Source: Lachnospiraceae bacterium (GTDB lineage: Bacteria > Bacillota > Clostridia > Lachnospirales > Lachnospiraceae). Taken from it: a stretch of 64,000 bases of DNA. The notes beneath the pieces were generated by a model. That model did no database searches. It worked only from the letters and a program-made list of their open reading frames with translations, and was not told the origin of the DNA. Each line of letters begins with the position of its first letter. Positions within the stretch are counted from its first letter, which is position 1. The position numbers were made by a program, and so were the translations under genes. Shown piece by piece: positions 17,991 through 26,222 of this stretch. The stretch is from positions 62,001-126,000 of the forward strand of contig QXWO01000005.1 in assembly GCA_009911035.1 (NCBI GenBank), given 5' to 3'.

Positions 17991-18031
17991 TGAACTGACC
18001 CGCGAAGCGTGGAAGCGTTTGTTTAGTCCCC

Positions 18032-18535
18032 TTATTTTTCACCTAAACCCTGCTCCCCGTCAGTATCCTGTCCTGCAAGAAATGCTTCCCGCTTTCTGGT
18101 CAGACTTCCCACAACCCAGAACAGGGCGAAAGATATGATAAATATTATAAGCATATGGACAATAACCGTTACCATAAGTGCCTGCACATCTCCCTTATGC
18201 CATCTTATTCCAAACAAAATGCCAAATGGCATCCCTATGAGAACTGCGGCTATACAGCTATATATCAGAAAGTTCTTTACGCCTGGAACCTTTTTTGCCT
18301 GAAAACTCCATACACCTTTCCTGACCATTCCCACAAGGATAAAGATACTTGTTGTCATAAACACGATCCATTCCCCTGCTGCCAGTCTGGCGCCGCCATC
18401 CATTAGAATTCCCTGAACCAGCAGTACGGCAAGCAGCATCCAGTACATAAACCAGAATCCATAGTGTTCCACCCATAAAATATCCATTTCCTGTCTTTCA
18501 TCTACCTGCTTTTTAAACCAATTCCATTTCATCAT
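18032..18535 (-). CDS. DUF6773-like membrane protein
   Basis: A 167-residue protein with four membrane helices (about residues 28-47, 53-72, 88-112 and 120-145) and a short N-terminal motif, KKQVDERQEMD, found in clostridial proteins paired with small Xre regulators. The C-terminal tail is acidic. It lies downstream of the HTH gene 18703-18906 on the same strand, but the space between is filled by a decayed HIT gene fragment. Its function is unknown; a partner or target of the regulator is likely. Confidence 0.65.
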   Translation of the reverse strand: MMKWNWFKKQVDERQEMDILWVEHYGFWFMYWMLLAVLLVQGILMDGGARLAAGEWIVFMTTSIFILVGMVRKGVWSFQAKKVPGVKNFLIYSCIAAVLIGMPFGILFGIRWHKGDVQALMVTVIVHMLIIFIISFALFWVVGSLTRKREAFLAGQDTDGEQGLGEK

Positions 18536-18561
18536 AAACCTCCATTAATTATATCCACCGT

Positions 18562-18692
18562 ATTGTTCCAACACCACAAGCAGCTTTTCTTTCATTTCCT
18601 TTTGTTCTGCATCAAAAGAGAAATTACCCAGGCAAAATGTCTTTTCTGCCGGCTACCACCAGCTATACCATAATCCTCTATATCACCGGCCA
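18562..18692 (-). pseudogene. Remnant of a HIT family gene (3' end only)
   Basis: This stretch aligns base by base with the 3' end of the intact HIT gene at 22549-23007: both share the CCAACAC...AAGCAGCTTTTCTTTCATTT block, a CATCTTTTCT/GTCTTTTCT block, CCACCAG and CATAATCCTCTATATC. About 16 bases are missing inside, and the first two thirds of the gene are gone. It encodes only some 40 C-terminal residues out of frame. It sits between an intact Xre gene and DUF6773, the mirror image of the situation at 22.5-23.1 kb. Confidence 0.75.
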
Positions 18693-18702
18693 TCTGAAAA
18701 TA

Positions 18703-18906
18703 TCACTTTTCATCTTCTTCCCAGAATAAGTCATTTAGCGTCCTGTCAAGCGCCCTGCATATAGAAAGACAGAGCTGTAAAGACGGATTAAATTTCCCTG
18801 CCTCTATCATGCTTATGGTCTGCCGGGTAGCCCCAACCAGTTCTGCAAGCTGCTCCTGTGACAAATCCTTTTCTACTCTGGCTATCTTCATCTTTTTATT
18901 CTTCAA
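18703..18906 (-). CDS. Xre-type helix-turn-helix regulator
   Basis: A 67-residue DNA-binding protein that is one HTH_3 domain (SQEQLAELVGATRQTISMIEAGKFNPSLQL), ending in LNDLFWEEDEK, a C-terminus typical of the YozG-like small regulators of Firmicutes. Such proteins commonly control a membrane protein made from the same transcript, here DUF6773. The start is TTG at 18906 with GGTGAG upstream; an ATG five codons in is the alternative. Its 3' end is duplicated as a fragment at 23067-23110. Confidence 0.88.
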   Translation of the reverse strand: MKNKKMKIARVEKDLSQEQLAELVGATRQTISMIEAGKFNPSLQLCLSICRALDRTLNDLFWEEDEK

Positions 18907-19253
18907 CGTGTCTCACCAGCCTTCCAAATTCTTATCATATTTGCTTTTAAATCTTTCACCTCCATAAAATTATCCCGGCAAAAATAGCACTATTATCCTG
19001 TTATTATTGCATATTATATAATATACTTTATTAAATGTCAATTATATATTGCATTATTTTATATATATTTTACACTTGCAACAAACTTTACATCACAAGG
19101 ACGGAAGCTGGGCCAGCCTTTTAACTTCCATCCTTAAGTTCCATTACTTTAATTACCTTTCCGTCCCTTCTTCACTAATAAATACGGGTATGACGATAAC
19201 CGGTTTCGCCATTGTTCTGTTAAAATATTTTTCTTTAAATGCAAGCAAAAAGG

Positions 19254-19304
19254 TTGACATACGTGCACCCATTCACTATAATATAGGTATACATACGTAT
19301 ACCT
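19254..19304 (+). promoter_or_regulatory. Promoter and BlaI-type operator of module 1
   Basis: TTGACA (19254-19259) and TATAAT (19277-19282) with a 17-base spacer form a near-perfect promoter. A 20-base palindrome with one mismatched pair, AGGTATACATACGTATACCT (19285-19304), covers the start of transcription. It contains TACATACGTA, one base from the TACAnnTGTA core bound by BlaI/MecI/CopY repressors, and ACATACGT recurs at 19257-19264 over the -35 region. The BlaI-type gene starts about 130 bases downstream, so autorepression is likely. Confidence 0.7.
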
Positions 19305-19436
19305 TATGCAATGTAAAAAGCATGTACGCGGACGGATTATTTCGTAGCGCAGCACCATTCGTCCATATAGATGAAAATACCTAAAAATGATCGTCGCAAA
19401 CGTCTGAATATAACAGAAAATCTAACTGGAGGCACC

Positions 19437-19796
19437 ATGGTTCAATTATCAAATTATGAATGGAAAATTATGAATTTAATATGGGATGAACAGCCCCGGA
19501 CGATTACACAACTTACGAAGGCTCTGGCAGAAGAAACCGGGTGGTCCAAGCACACAGTCATTACCTATTTAAAACGGCTGGAGAGCAAAGGTGCCGTTCA
19601 CTATGAAGAAGGCGCAAAGGCGAAGCTTTACTATGCAGATATTAAAAGAACGGATGCCCAGCTTCAGGAAGTAGATTCCTTTTTAAATAAAGTGTTTTCT
19701 GGAAGCCTTGGACTAATGGTAAAGACTATGATAAAGGACGAGAAGCTTTCGGATGAGGATATAGATGAACTGGTAAATATACTCAAAAACAGTTAG
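19437..19796 (+). CDS. BlaI/MecI/CopY family repressor (module 1)
   Basis: A 119-residue winged-helix repressor. Visible features are LSNYEWKIMNLIWDEQPRTITQL, the recognition region GWSKHTVITYLKRLESKG, and a C-terminal dimer region ending DEDIDELVNIL. In the Bla and Mec systems such repressors are inactivated when the partner M56 protease senses its signal; the partner gene starts 12 bases downstream. The ATG at 19437 follows GGAGGCACC; an upstream in-frame ATG at 19371 has no ribosome site and would add unmatched residues. Confidence 0.94.
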   Translation: MVQLSNYEWKIMNLIWDEQPRTITQLTKALAEETGWSKHTVITYLKRLESKGAVHYEEGAKAKLYYADIKRTDAQLQEVDSFLNKVFSGSLGLMVKTMIKDEKLSDEDIDELVNILKNS

Positions 19797-19807
19797 GAGG
19801 ACAGGAA

Positions 19808-21874
19808 ATGGGGACAATTTTCCGTTCGGGAACCGTTGTATTGGGAATCCTTTTGATCCGCAGACTGGCAATGGGAAAAATAACAAGAAAACTTCAATAT
19901 TCTATCTGGATTATCCTTCCAGTGACTCTGCTTGTTTCTTCCCATTTTTCCATTCCCGTTACTCTTCCAGTCTCTGCTGCCAACCTTAAAAACGTCCTTA
20001 TAAAGGACTGGGATATTACACAGGCTCCGTTTTCCACTTTTGGAAACGAAAATATGCGGCATAATATGTCTTTACCTGATACACGAAAAGATGACTTTGC
20101 AAGGGCGGAATTGGGTATCGAAAAAGAAAACAGCCATTTTCAAACAGGCTCATCCCAGAACAACCGCTCTCTCCTGGCAAGTGTATGGAAAGAAATAAAA
20201 TACAGCATCACTTGCCTGCTTATTGCTTTTTATGTGGGAAGCAACTTAAAGTTTGCATATCATCTGCGAAAAAAAAGGCATTTTTTTAAAGTGGACGAGG
20301 AAACAAATCTTGCCATATATTTGCTGACTGACTGTTGCTCCCCATTTTTGTTCGGGAAAGGTGTCTACCTGCACCCGGAAATGACAAAAAATACTGCGTC
20401 TATGCGATATATGATATTGCATGAATACTGCCACCTAAAGCAGGGAGATTTGCTTTGGAATATTGTAAAATACTGCTTCTGCGCCGCTTATTGGTTTAAT
20501 CCTTTTATATGGCTGGCAGCCTATTTTATAAACAGAGACTGCGAACTGGCCTGTGACGAAGCCGTAATCGACATGATTGGTTTCGAACGGCGGCAGGAAT
20601 ATGGCATGACACTGCTGGAACTTATGAAAGAAAAGAACCACAAAAAAAATTTTACCATTGAGCCCTTTATGAAAGGAAAAAAGAGTATGATGAAGGAGAG
20701 GATTTTATTCCTGTCAAATCCATTTCATAAAAACCAACCAGCCGCACTATGTGCGCTGGCAGGCACTTTGCTGCTAACCGGATACTCGCTGGCCACACCC
20801 GAACTTCCTTCCATACAGAAAGAAAATCAAACGCCAATACGTTTTTTATTCAATATAGAAAACCCGGCAGCACCGGACATAAGACTGGGTGTTCCAGAAG
20901 CCAACGCAGAAAACCACCAAACACTGCCGCCCTCCGCGAGCCAGCTAATTGATTCAAGCACGCCGACACAGCCAGTCCTGGAAGCATTTGAAAATCATTA
21001 TTATAACAGTGTAAAAAAGAATGGCAGTGAAATCTATTTTTACCAGTCTGGTTTTCTATGCAGCATGAATTTGAAAACAAAAGTTGTCAAGCAGTTAGCG
21101 GAAGGGAATTTCCGGCTTGGAAACATAGCAGACAACTATTTATATTATGTAAAGTATCCATGGGATTTGGAAGAAAATGCCGGAATTGGCAGACTCAATT
21201 TAACAACTTTGGAGAGGCAGATGCTGATTCCATGGGAGGAAAAGTATTCACTTTGCGATGAAATATATGCAAATGACGACTGCCTATATGTGGTCGCAGA
21301 TCGGGATTGTGAAATCTTTTCAATAAAAGGCACTACAACCCAAAAGCTGGATGCAAGCAAAAACCAAATTTTAAATGCCCTCGGAAAGTTTGAGAAGCTA
21401 ACAGCCGAAAACCCACACATCAACTCTGGGTATCTACATTCTATCTTCCAGTTTCATACCTTTACGCTGGTTGATAACGACAACCACATCCTGTATATTT
21501 GCGATGCCCAGACCGGGCAGGCTGTTAAAAAGGACAACTGTCTGGGAAATATATTAATCAGTGATAAAGGTACTGTCTATACTGCTACGAACGGCAATGT
21601 ATACTTGAGCCCTTTAGGGAATTTAGATAAAGACAAGCTGTTATTCTCGGCCAGTGAAAATGGCTATCGTGTCAACTATGGTACTTATGACGAAAAAGGA
21701 TTGTATGTGTTCCACGAGAACGGAAACGCAGCAGAATGCAAATGTTTGCTATGGGAAGGTGGGATGACTGAGATTATGGAATTTTATGATATCAGACTGG
21801 CAGTTGATTTAAAGTTTAATGCATTTGGGAACTTTAAGGCTTATTTTATGAATGGGGAACTCAATTTGCTATAG
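19808..21874 (+). CDS. M56 (BlaR1/MecR1-like) membrane protease with C-terminal beta-propeller-like sensor
   Basis: A 688-residue signal transducer. The N-terminal 330 residues are the M56 membrane protease: hydrophobic segments at about 5-50, 135-155 and 240-260, the zinc motif HEYCH starting at H205, and DCELACDEAVID as the third-ligand region. A further membrane helix (about 310-325) leads to an extracellular part of about 360 residues built of repeated short strands (IYFYQSGFLCSMNL, NYLYYVKYPWD, DDCLYVVADRDCEIFSI, GTVYTATNGNVYLS, GLYVFHENG), like DUF5050-type propellers. BlaR1 instead has a penicillin-binding domain, so the signal here is not a beta-lactam bound in that way. Part of a BlaI-M56-SH3 set. 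Confidence 0.88.
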   Translation: MGTIFRSGTVVLGILLIRRLAMGKITRKLQYSIWIILPVTLLVSSHFSIPVTLPVSAANLKNVLIKDWDITQAPFSTFGNENMRHNMSLPDTRKDDFARAELGIEKENSHFQTGSSQNNRSLLASVWKEIKYSITCLLIAFYVGSNLKFAYHLRKKRHFFKVDEETNLAIYLLTDCCSPFLFGKGVYLHPEMTKNTASMRYMILHEYCHLKQGDLLWNIVKYCFCAAYWFNPFIWLAAYFINRDCELACDEAVIDMIGFERRQEYGMTLLELMKEKNHKKNFTIEPFMKGKKSMMKERILFLSNPFHKNQPAALCALAGTLLLTGYSLATPELPSIQKENQTPIRFLFNIENPAAPDIRLGVPEANAENHQTLPPSASQLIDSSTPTQPVLEAFENHYYNSVKKNGSEIYFYQSGFLCSMNLKTKVVKQLAEGNFRLGNIADNYLYYVKYPWDLEENAGIGRLNLTTLERQMLIPWEEKYSLCDEIYANDDCLYVVADRDCEIFSIKGTTTQKLDASKNQILNALGKFEKLTAENPHINSGYLHSIFQFHTFTLVDNDNHILYICDAQTGQAVKKDNCLGNILISDKGTVYTATNGNVYLSPLGNLDKDKLLFSASENGYRVNYGTYDEKGLYVFHENGNAAECKCLLWEGGMTEIMEFYDIRLAVDLKFNAFGNFKAYFMNGELNLL

Positions 21875-21884
21875 GTAAACTAAA

Positions 21885-22283
21885 ATGAAACAAATTATAG
21901 CAATAGGAATGGTGTTTTTTAACATAATAATTTTAAGCATTACATGTTTCGCAAAAGAAAACTATACTTTTGCGGTACCTGCAGAAATACCAGTTGAAAA
22001 CGGAAAGCTGGTATTAGTAGGAAAAGAATATGACCAAAAAAACATTCAGCCACGATATGTATATAAAGTGGTTACTGATGGAGGGAACTTGAATGTAAGA
22101 AAAGAACCAAAAGCAGATGGTAAAATAGTAGGTCAAGTTCCCAATGGCTCATATTTTGATGCAAGTTTTGAACAAACAGCACCATCTCCTTGGATGTATG
22201 GCACTGGTACATCAACAACCGGAGGAGAAATTAAGGGATATGTTAATGGAAATTATTTAGGGGATTCGGGTATGATTCATTAA
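21885..22283 (+). CDS. Secreted SH3-domain protein
   Basis: A 132-residue exported protein: signal peptide about residues 1-22 (ending SITCFA), a short linker, then a bacterial SH3 domain (residues about 60-130, beginning YKVVTDGGNLNVRKEPKADG and ending GEIKGYVNGNYLG). SH3b domains bind peptidoglycan or peptides. It starts 10 bases after the M56 gene and is surely co-transcribed with it. The second M56 module of this window (26390-27757) has a similar SH3-like region fused to the protease itself, which suggests that the two parts cooperate in sensing. Confidence 0.85.
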   Translation: MKQIIAIGMVFFNIIILSITCFAKENYTFAVPAEIPVENGKLVLVGKEYDQKNIQPRYVYKVVTDGGNLNVRKEPKADGKIVGQVPNGSYFDASFEQTAPSPWMYGTGTSTTGGEIKGYVNGNYLGDSGMIH

Positions 22284-22447
22284 TAATTATATTTATAATA
22301 TATAACAATTATATTTTCAAGTATTAAATTACTAAATTTTGTTTACCTATATCAAATTGAAAAGTATTGTCCTGTTTTGAATTAAGTGGGCACCTGTCAT
22401 CTCTACTGACTTTCCTCCCGCTTCCTGCAATACCTTAAGGGACTTCC

Positions 22448-22473
22448 GGAGGCGCAAAAGCGCCTCCTTTTTA
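22448..22473 (+). terminator. Terminator of the BlaI-M56-SH3 operon (module 1)
   Basis: Perfect 8-bp stem GGAGGCGC (22448-22455), AAAA loop, GCGCCTCC (22460-22467), then six T. It lies 165 bases after the SH3 gene; the stretch between holds no gene. Confidence 0.9.
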
Positions 22474-22548
22474 TATGCAAACTTACCGTCTTTCATCTAT
22501 CCGCTCTTAAGCCAGTTCTGCTTTACATATACCTGCACCATAAAACAT

Positions 22549-23007
22549 CTATAACAATTTTTCCAACACAGCAAGCAGCTTTTCTTTCATTTCTATTAAT
22601 TCGGTATCTGTGGGACAGTTATCTGTGCAATACATCTTTTCTACTGGATACCACCAGACCGGACCTTTTCCGTTGTTTCCATAATCCTCTATATCGCCGT
22701 CCGTCCGCGGAAATAAATGCCAGTGCAGATGCGTGTCCCCGTTTCCAAGCAGTTCATAATTCATCTTTTCTGCATCAAAAGCTTGGAATACTGCTTCCGC
22801 CACAATAGACATTTCCTCCAGAAATTTCATTTTTACTGCATAGTCCAACTGAAACAGTTCCGTCTTATGCTCCTTGCTCAAAAACAACGAATACCCTTTG
22901 AAATGCTGAAGATCTCCGATGACCACATAGCCTGTTTCCAGCTCTTTAACAAAATAAGGATTCCTGCCTTCTTTGATCATTTTAATTCTGTCACATACAA
23001 TGCACAT
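22549..23007 (-). CDS. HIT family hydrolase/nucleotidyl-binding protein
   Basis: A 152-residue histidine-triad protein. The catalytic motif is HLHWHLFPR (HxHxH), preceded by the usual ELLGNGDT loop; N-terminal CIVCDRI holds a Cys pair. Family members hydrolyse dinucleoside polyphosphates or nucleotide-phosphoramidates. The length is normal and the frame intact. A decayed second copy of its 3' end is at 18562-18692. It is followed upstream by a fragment of an Xre regulator gene. Confidence 0.9.
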   Translation of the reverse strand: MCIVCDRIKMIKEGRNPYFVKELETGYVVIGDLQHFKGYSLFLSKEHKTELFQLDYAVKMKFLEEMSIVAEAVFQAFDAEKMNYELLGNGDTHLHWHLFPRTDGDIEDYGNNGKGPVWWYPVEKMYCTDNCPTDTELIEMKEKLLAVLEKLL

Positions 23008-23066
23008 AAATTTAAATCTCCTTATAAATTAATGTCTGCCTGATCAATCGGCTACCAAAAATGCTA

Positions 23067-23110
23067 TTTTCATCTTCTTCCCAGAATAAGTCACTTAGCA
23101 TCCTGTCAAT
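23067..23110 (-). pseudogene. Fragment of an Xre regulator gene (3' end only)
   Basis: TTTTCATCTTCTTCCCAGAATAAGTCA followed by TTAGC(A/G)TCCTGTCAA is nearly identical to the 3' end of the intact gene at 18703-18747, with two substitutions. Only about 14 codons remain; the homology ends sharply at 23109. Its place 60 bases upstream of an intact HIT gene mirrors the first locus, where HTH is intact and HIT is broken. Confidence 0.75.
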
Positions 23111-23226
23111 ACAATAACTCCCTTTTAGGAAAAGTGTTTCTACTTCTTAAAACTTGAAGTAAAATGATTTATACGTGGGATTATTGAATTCGCACGTACC
23201 TAACCGTTTTTCAAACCGAAACTTGT

Positions 23227-23604
23227 CTACTTCTTTAAGTTATTCTCTTTTTCAAAAAATGCCTTTTCTAAAATAATATATTCTTGTTCAGAGCACACTT
23301 CCTTACACTTCTTTTTATACTCAATAGAACGCTCTAACATAGTATTAATCTTTCCGCACGGAAACTCGTCACATTGATTACATTTATACACACTATGCTC
23401 TCTTGTGCAGTCCACTAATTGATAGGTACATTGTTTGTGTAAAGAACAGCCACTGCAGGCAATTTCTTCATTTGATACAACACACTCTCTCCACCCTATT
23501 TTGTGCCACAATTTTGCAACTGCTTTTAGTTCCTCCTCAGTATGTGCATTGTATCTTGGGCACTCAGTACAATTATCACCACATAATGCTATTTTCTCTT
23601 TCAT
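23227..23604 (-). CDS. DUF3795 family cysteine-rich protein
   Basis: A 125-residue protein with the DUF3795 cysteine layout: CGDNCTECPRY at the N-terminus, CSGCSLHKQC in the middle and CNQCDEFPCGKI later, enough Cys for one or more metal or cluster sites. The function of the family is unknown. No signal peptide is present. It stands alone on the minus strand with about 200 bases free on each side. Confidence 0.85.
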   Translation of the reverse strand: MKEKIALCGDNCTECPRYNAHTEEELKAVAKLWHKIGWRECVVSNEEIACSGCSLHKQCTYQLVDCTREHSVYKCNQCDEFPCGKINTMLERSIEYKKKCKEVCSEQEYIILEKAFFEKENNLKK

Positions 23605-23639
23605 TAATTACACCTTCAACTTGCGATTATGATTTGATG

Positions 23640-23808
23640 ATTTTTAAGGGAAATATTAGCTGTTATATTTTCAACTAAAATCTCCGCTAACCATTGAAAA
23701 TACTAATTTTATCGCAGGTGAGCTTTCCCTTAAAGTTTCCCTTATATTATATCTTCCCACATGGCATTACGAATCCTGGTAAGGGCTGGAAACCCAACCC
23801 TTACTCTG
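23640..23808. repeat. Inverted repeats between DUF3795 and MBL genes
   Basis: Two palindromic structures fill this gap. AAGGGAAA near 23645 pairs with TTTCCCTT near 23723. Further right, GTAAGGG at 23780-23786 pairs with CCCTTAC at 23798-23804 around an inner CTGGAAACCCAA. The second hairpin begins five bases after the MBL stop codon but is not followed by a T run on that strand, so it is not a standard terminator. It may be part of a small non-coding mobile or repeated element. Confidence 0.35.
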
Positions 23809-23809
23809 T

Positions 23810-24655
23810 TCATAACTGTATTTTCAATCCGTCATATGCGAAATGTATGAAGTTTAATTCCCTCTCCAATTCTCTATAATCATCATATGACTTTCCCCAG
23901 TCTTCCTCTAAATGTGTAATAATAACCCTTTTGATTCCATACTGTTTTCGTATTGTGTCAATTTCATCTAAAGTAAACAGTTCTTTTCGCAGTGGGTTAT
24001 CTTCATTTAATTGAAAGCCATTTTTTAATATGTCACCAATAATTGTATTGCCGATGATCAAAACATCTGCACCTTGAAATTTCTCTGACTTTGGAAACGG
24101 CTTTACATCACATGGGGCATAAATTATCTTTCTGCTGCCAGAAGAAATAATAAATATCGCCACGTGTTCCTGTTCATCTACAGGAACCAACTCAATCAAA
24201 ATATTGTCTTTTTTGAAAGTATGAATTTCTTTTGTATATATAAGACCGCTTGCCTCATAGTATACAATGGCTGAACCATACTTTGTACCTTGCTTTTTAA
24301 TATCTGCGAGAATGGCGGGCAAAGAAGCAACTTCTATCGGATCAACGGGTCTCTTTCCCAAAGACTTGGCAAGCCAGTCCATTTTTAATTGCTCAATCAC
24401 GCGCATTCCCATTGTATGGTCGGGATCGCAATGGCTGTATAAAATATGTTCGACTTTCTTTATACCGGAATTGTTCAGAGAAGCATTGATATCTTCCGGC
24501 GTATCGATCAATAGATTTACATCTTCAACAAACAGACTGCACCCTGTTCTTGCATAAGGAAATCCTTTCTGCCGCGCTTGTGTACATATACGACAGTTAC
24601 AACATGCCCTTGGCGTGCTGACACATCCTCCGGAACCAAGTATGATTACATTCAT
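23810..24655 (-). CDS. MBL-fold metallohydrolase, PhnP-like
   Basis: A 281-residue metallo-beta-lactamase-fold hydrolase. The N-terminal LGSGGCVSTPRACCNCRICTQA has the extra Cys cluster seen in PhnP-like phosphodiesterases. The main metal motif reads SHCDPDHTMG: the second His of the usual HxHxDH is an Asp, an uncommon variant. Other ligand regions are YAPCDVKPFP and RVIITHLEEDWG near the C-terminus. The substrate is unknown. Its start overlaps the stop of the GNAT gene upstream by 4 bases, so they form a two-gene operon. Confidence 0.87.
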   Translation of the reverse strand: MNVIILGSGGCVSTPRACCNCRICTQARQKGFPYARTGCSLFVEDVNLLIDTPEDINASLNNSGIKKVEHILYSHCDPDHTMGMRVIEQLKMDWLAKSLGKRPVDPIEVASLPAILADIKKQGTKYGSAIVYYEASGLIYTKEIHTFKKDNILIELVPVDEQEHVAIFIISSGSRKIIYAPCDVKPFPKSEKFQGADVLIIGNTIIGDILKNGFQLNEDNPLRKELFTLDEIDTIRKQYGIKRVIITHLEEDWGKSYDDYRELERELNFIHFAYDGLKIQL

Positions 24656-25137
24656 GTTATGTCTGCCTCTTTCTTTTCATAAAATGTTAATGTGAGTCTT
24701 TCGTTAACGACCTTTGTATTACCTGTTTGGCGATACCCCATTTTTTCATACAAATGACAGTTTTTAGACTCCTGCAAAATGGTGTCCAGTTCCCAATTTT
24801 CGTCTCCATGTATTTCTTCACACAGCCGGATGGCTTTCTGTGCAATGCCTTTCCCTTGAAATTCCGGCAATATAAATATTGGAGAAATTCTTTTGTTTTT
24901 TCCGATTTTCTTTTCGTCAACAATACGGATAGCTCCTGCTTTTTGCTGTCCGATACAGATAAAATAGTAAAATGTAAAGTCCTGTTTCAAGCGTGCTTCG
25001 ACTTTTTCCATGCCTTCATTTCCAGGATTGGTGTCAAAATCCTGATATTTTTCCAATAATTCTTTGAAAGCTTCAACCTGCATAGCATGTAGTTCTTTTG
25101 CGTTGTCAATATTTGCCCTTAATAATGTTATTTCCAT
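24652..25137 (-). CDS. GNAT family N-acetyltransferase
   Basis: A 161-residue acetyl-CoA-dependent acetyltransferase with the acetyl-CoA loop FILPEFQGKGIAQKAIRLCEE (about residues 92-112), a preceding strand with GAIRIVDEKK, and a late LYEKMGYRQTGNT. It starts the two-gene unit with the MBL hydrolase. The substrate cannot be inferred. Upstream lies a decayed acetyltransferase copy. Confidence 0.9.
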   Translation of the reverse strand: MEITLLRANIDNAKELHAMQVEAFKELLEKYQDFDTNPGNEGMEKVEARLKQDFTFYYFICIGQQKAGAIRIVDEKKIGKNKRISPIFILPEFQGKGIAQKAIRLCEEIHGDENWELDTILQESKNCHLYEKMGYRQTGNTKVVNERLTLTFYEKKEADIT

Positions 25138-25159
25138 ATACAGCCTCCGTATTGAATTA

Positions 25160-25498
25160 AATCAACCCTTTTAAGTTGATGTATATATTTATTTCTATAA
25201 ACCAAGTCATCCCTTACGGTAAATCCGACCTTTTCCCCAAAAGCATTGCCTGATACATTTTTCTCAAATGCCACCAATGCCGCTTTGTGTATGCCCTCTG
25301 CGTTCAAAGCTTTTATTGCTTAATCGACCAACTTTTCCCAATTCCCTGTCCCCATATTCTTTCTTGACCGTAGTGTGATGGATAAAACCTCCGCGTCCGT
25401 CATGTCCACTGATAATAACACCTATGAGTTTCGCGTGACCTTCCGCAACAAAGCATGTATTTTTTAAAATCTTCGATATTCATTGTCCTAATTGTCAT
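25160..25498 (-). pseudogene. Decayed GNAT acetyltransferase
   Basis: From an ATG at 25498 with a GGGGGAATGG site the minus strand reads MTIRTMNIEDFKKYMLCCG, then a frame change to GHAKLIGVIISGHDGRGGFIHH and VKKEYG, then a further change and an in-frame stop before KALNAEGIHKAALVAFEKN and GEKVGFTVRDDLVYRNK. These pieces in order match a small GNAT acetyltransferase broken by at least two frameshifts and a stop. Boundaries are approximate. Confidence 0.75.
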
Positions 25499-25512
25499 TA
25501 TCACCATTCCCC

Positions 25513-25917
25513 CTAACTAATCTTTCTGAATTTCTCCAACCGGTAATGCTGCTCATCATCCAGCTCTTTTATTCCATTTTTATATTCATATCCCTTTTTC
25601 CGATAAAATTCTACCGCAGTAATAGATGCGGGGATTTCTATTCTTTCTGCTCTTAAGAATAATTCATCGGATTCAAGGGTATCAATGATATAGCTGCCAA
25701 TCCCCTGCCCATGAAATTCCGGCAGCACAAAAATGGTGAGCAATATACTTTCTGTAAGGCTTCCCCAAAAACTTGATATAGAACCAACACCCACAATTCT
25801 ATTTTCATTCCAAAACACATACACATGTGCGTATTCTGCTACACCTTTGAACCAATTCACATCATGCGTGGCAGAAAGTGCAGTCATAGCCTTCACCCCT
25901 AACAACCTCTGTTCCAT
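25513..25917 (-). CDS. GNAT family N-acetyltransferase, probably N-terminally shortened
   Basis: A 134-residue acetyltransferase with IVGVGSISSFWGS, the acetyl-CoA loop LPEFHGQGIGSYIIDTLE and a C-terminal AVEFYRKKGYEYKNG. Family members usually have about 30 more residues before the equivalent of AMTALSATHDVNWF. The good ribosome site upstream (AAAGGAG) belongs to an ATG near 25931 in another frame, which runs out after about 22 codons; this suggests a deletion or frameshift at the 5' end. The remaining frame may still be active or may be decaying. Confidence 0.75.
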   Translation of the reverse strand: MEQRLLGVKAMTALSATHDVNWFKGVAEYAHVYVFWNENRIVGVGSISSFWGSLTESILLTIFVLPEFHGQGIGSYIIDTLESDELFLRAERIEIPASITAVEFYRKKGYEYKNGIKELDDEQHYRLEKFRKIS

Positions 25918-26222
25918 TTGATAATTTCATAAAAACTCCTTTCCAAACAAAAAAGCACCAAACATACAATATGTCCAGTGCACTTCTAAAACTATCGGCT
26001 ATTACAAGCATTCTATCATCATTCCAACTTACACCTACCGATTTATATGCACAGACATATCAGACCTACTGCGTAACTGTGCACCCAATCAAAACACAAT
26101 TACTTTTAAGTACGTCTGTAATACATGTACATATAATTCATTGTAAAATGTAAGTTCTGCATTTCCATGTTCTCCTAAACTTTTATAATAACCTACCATA
26201 ACTCTATTTATATGTCAAGAAA

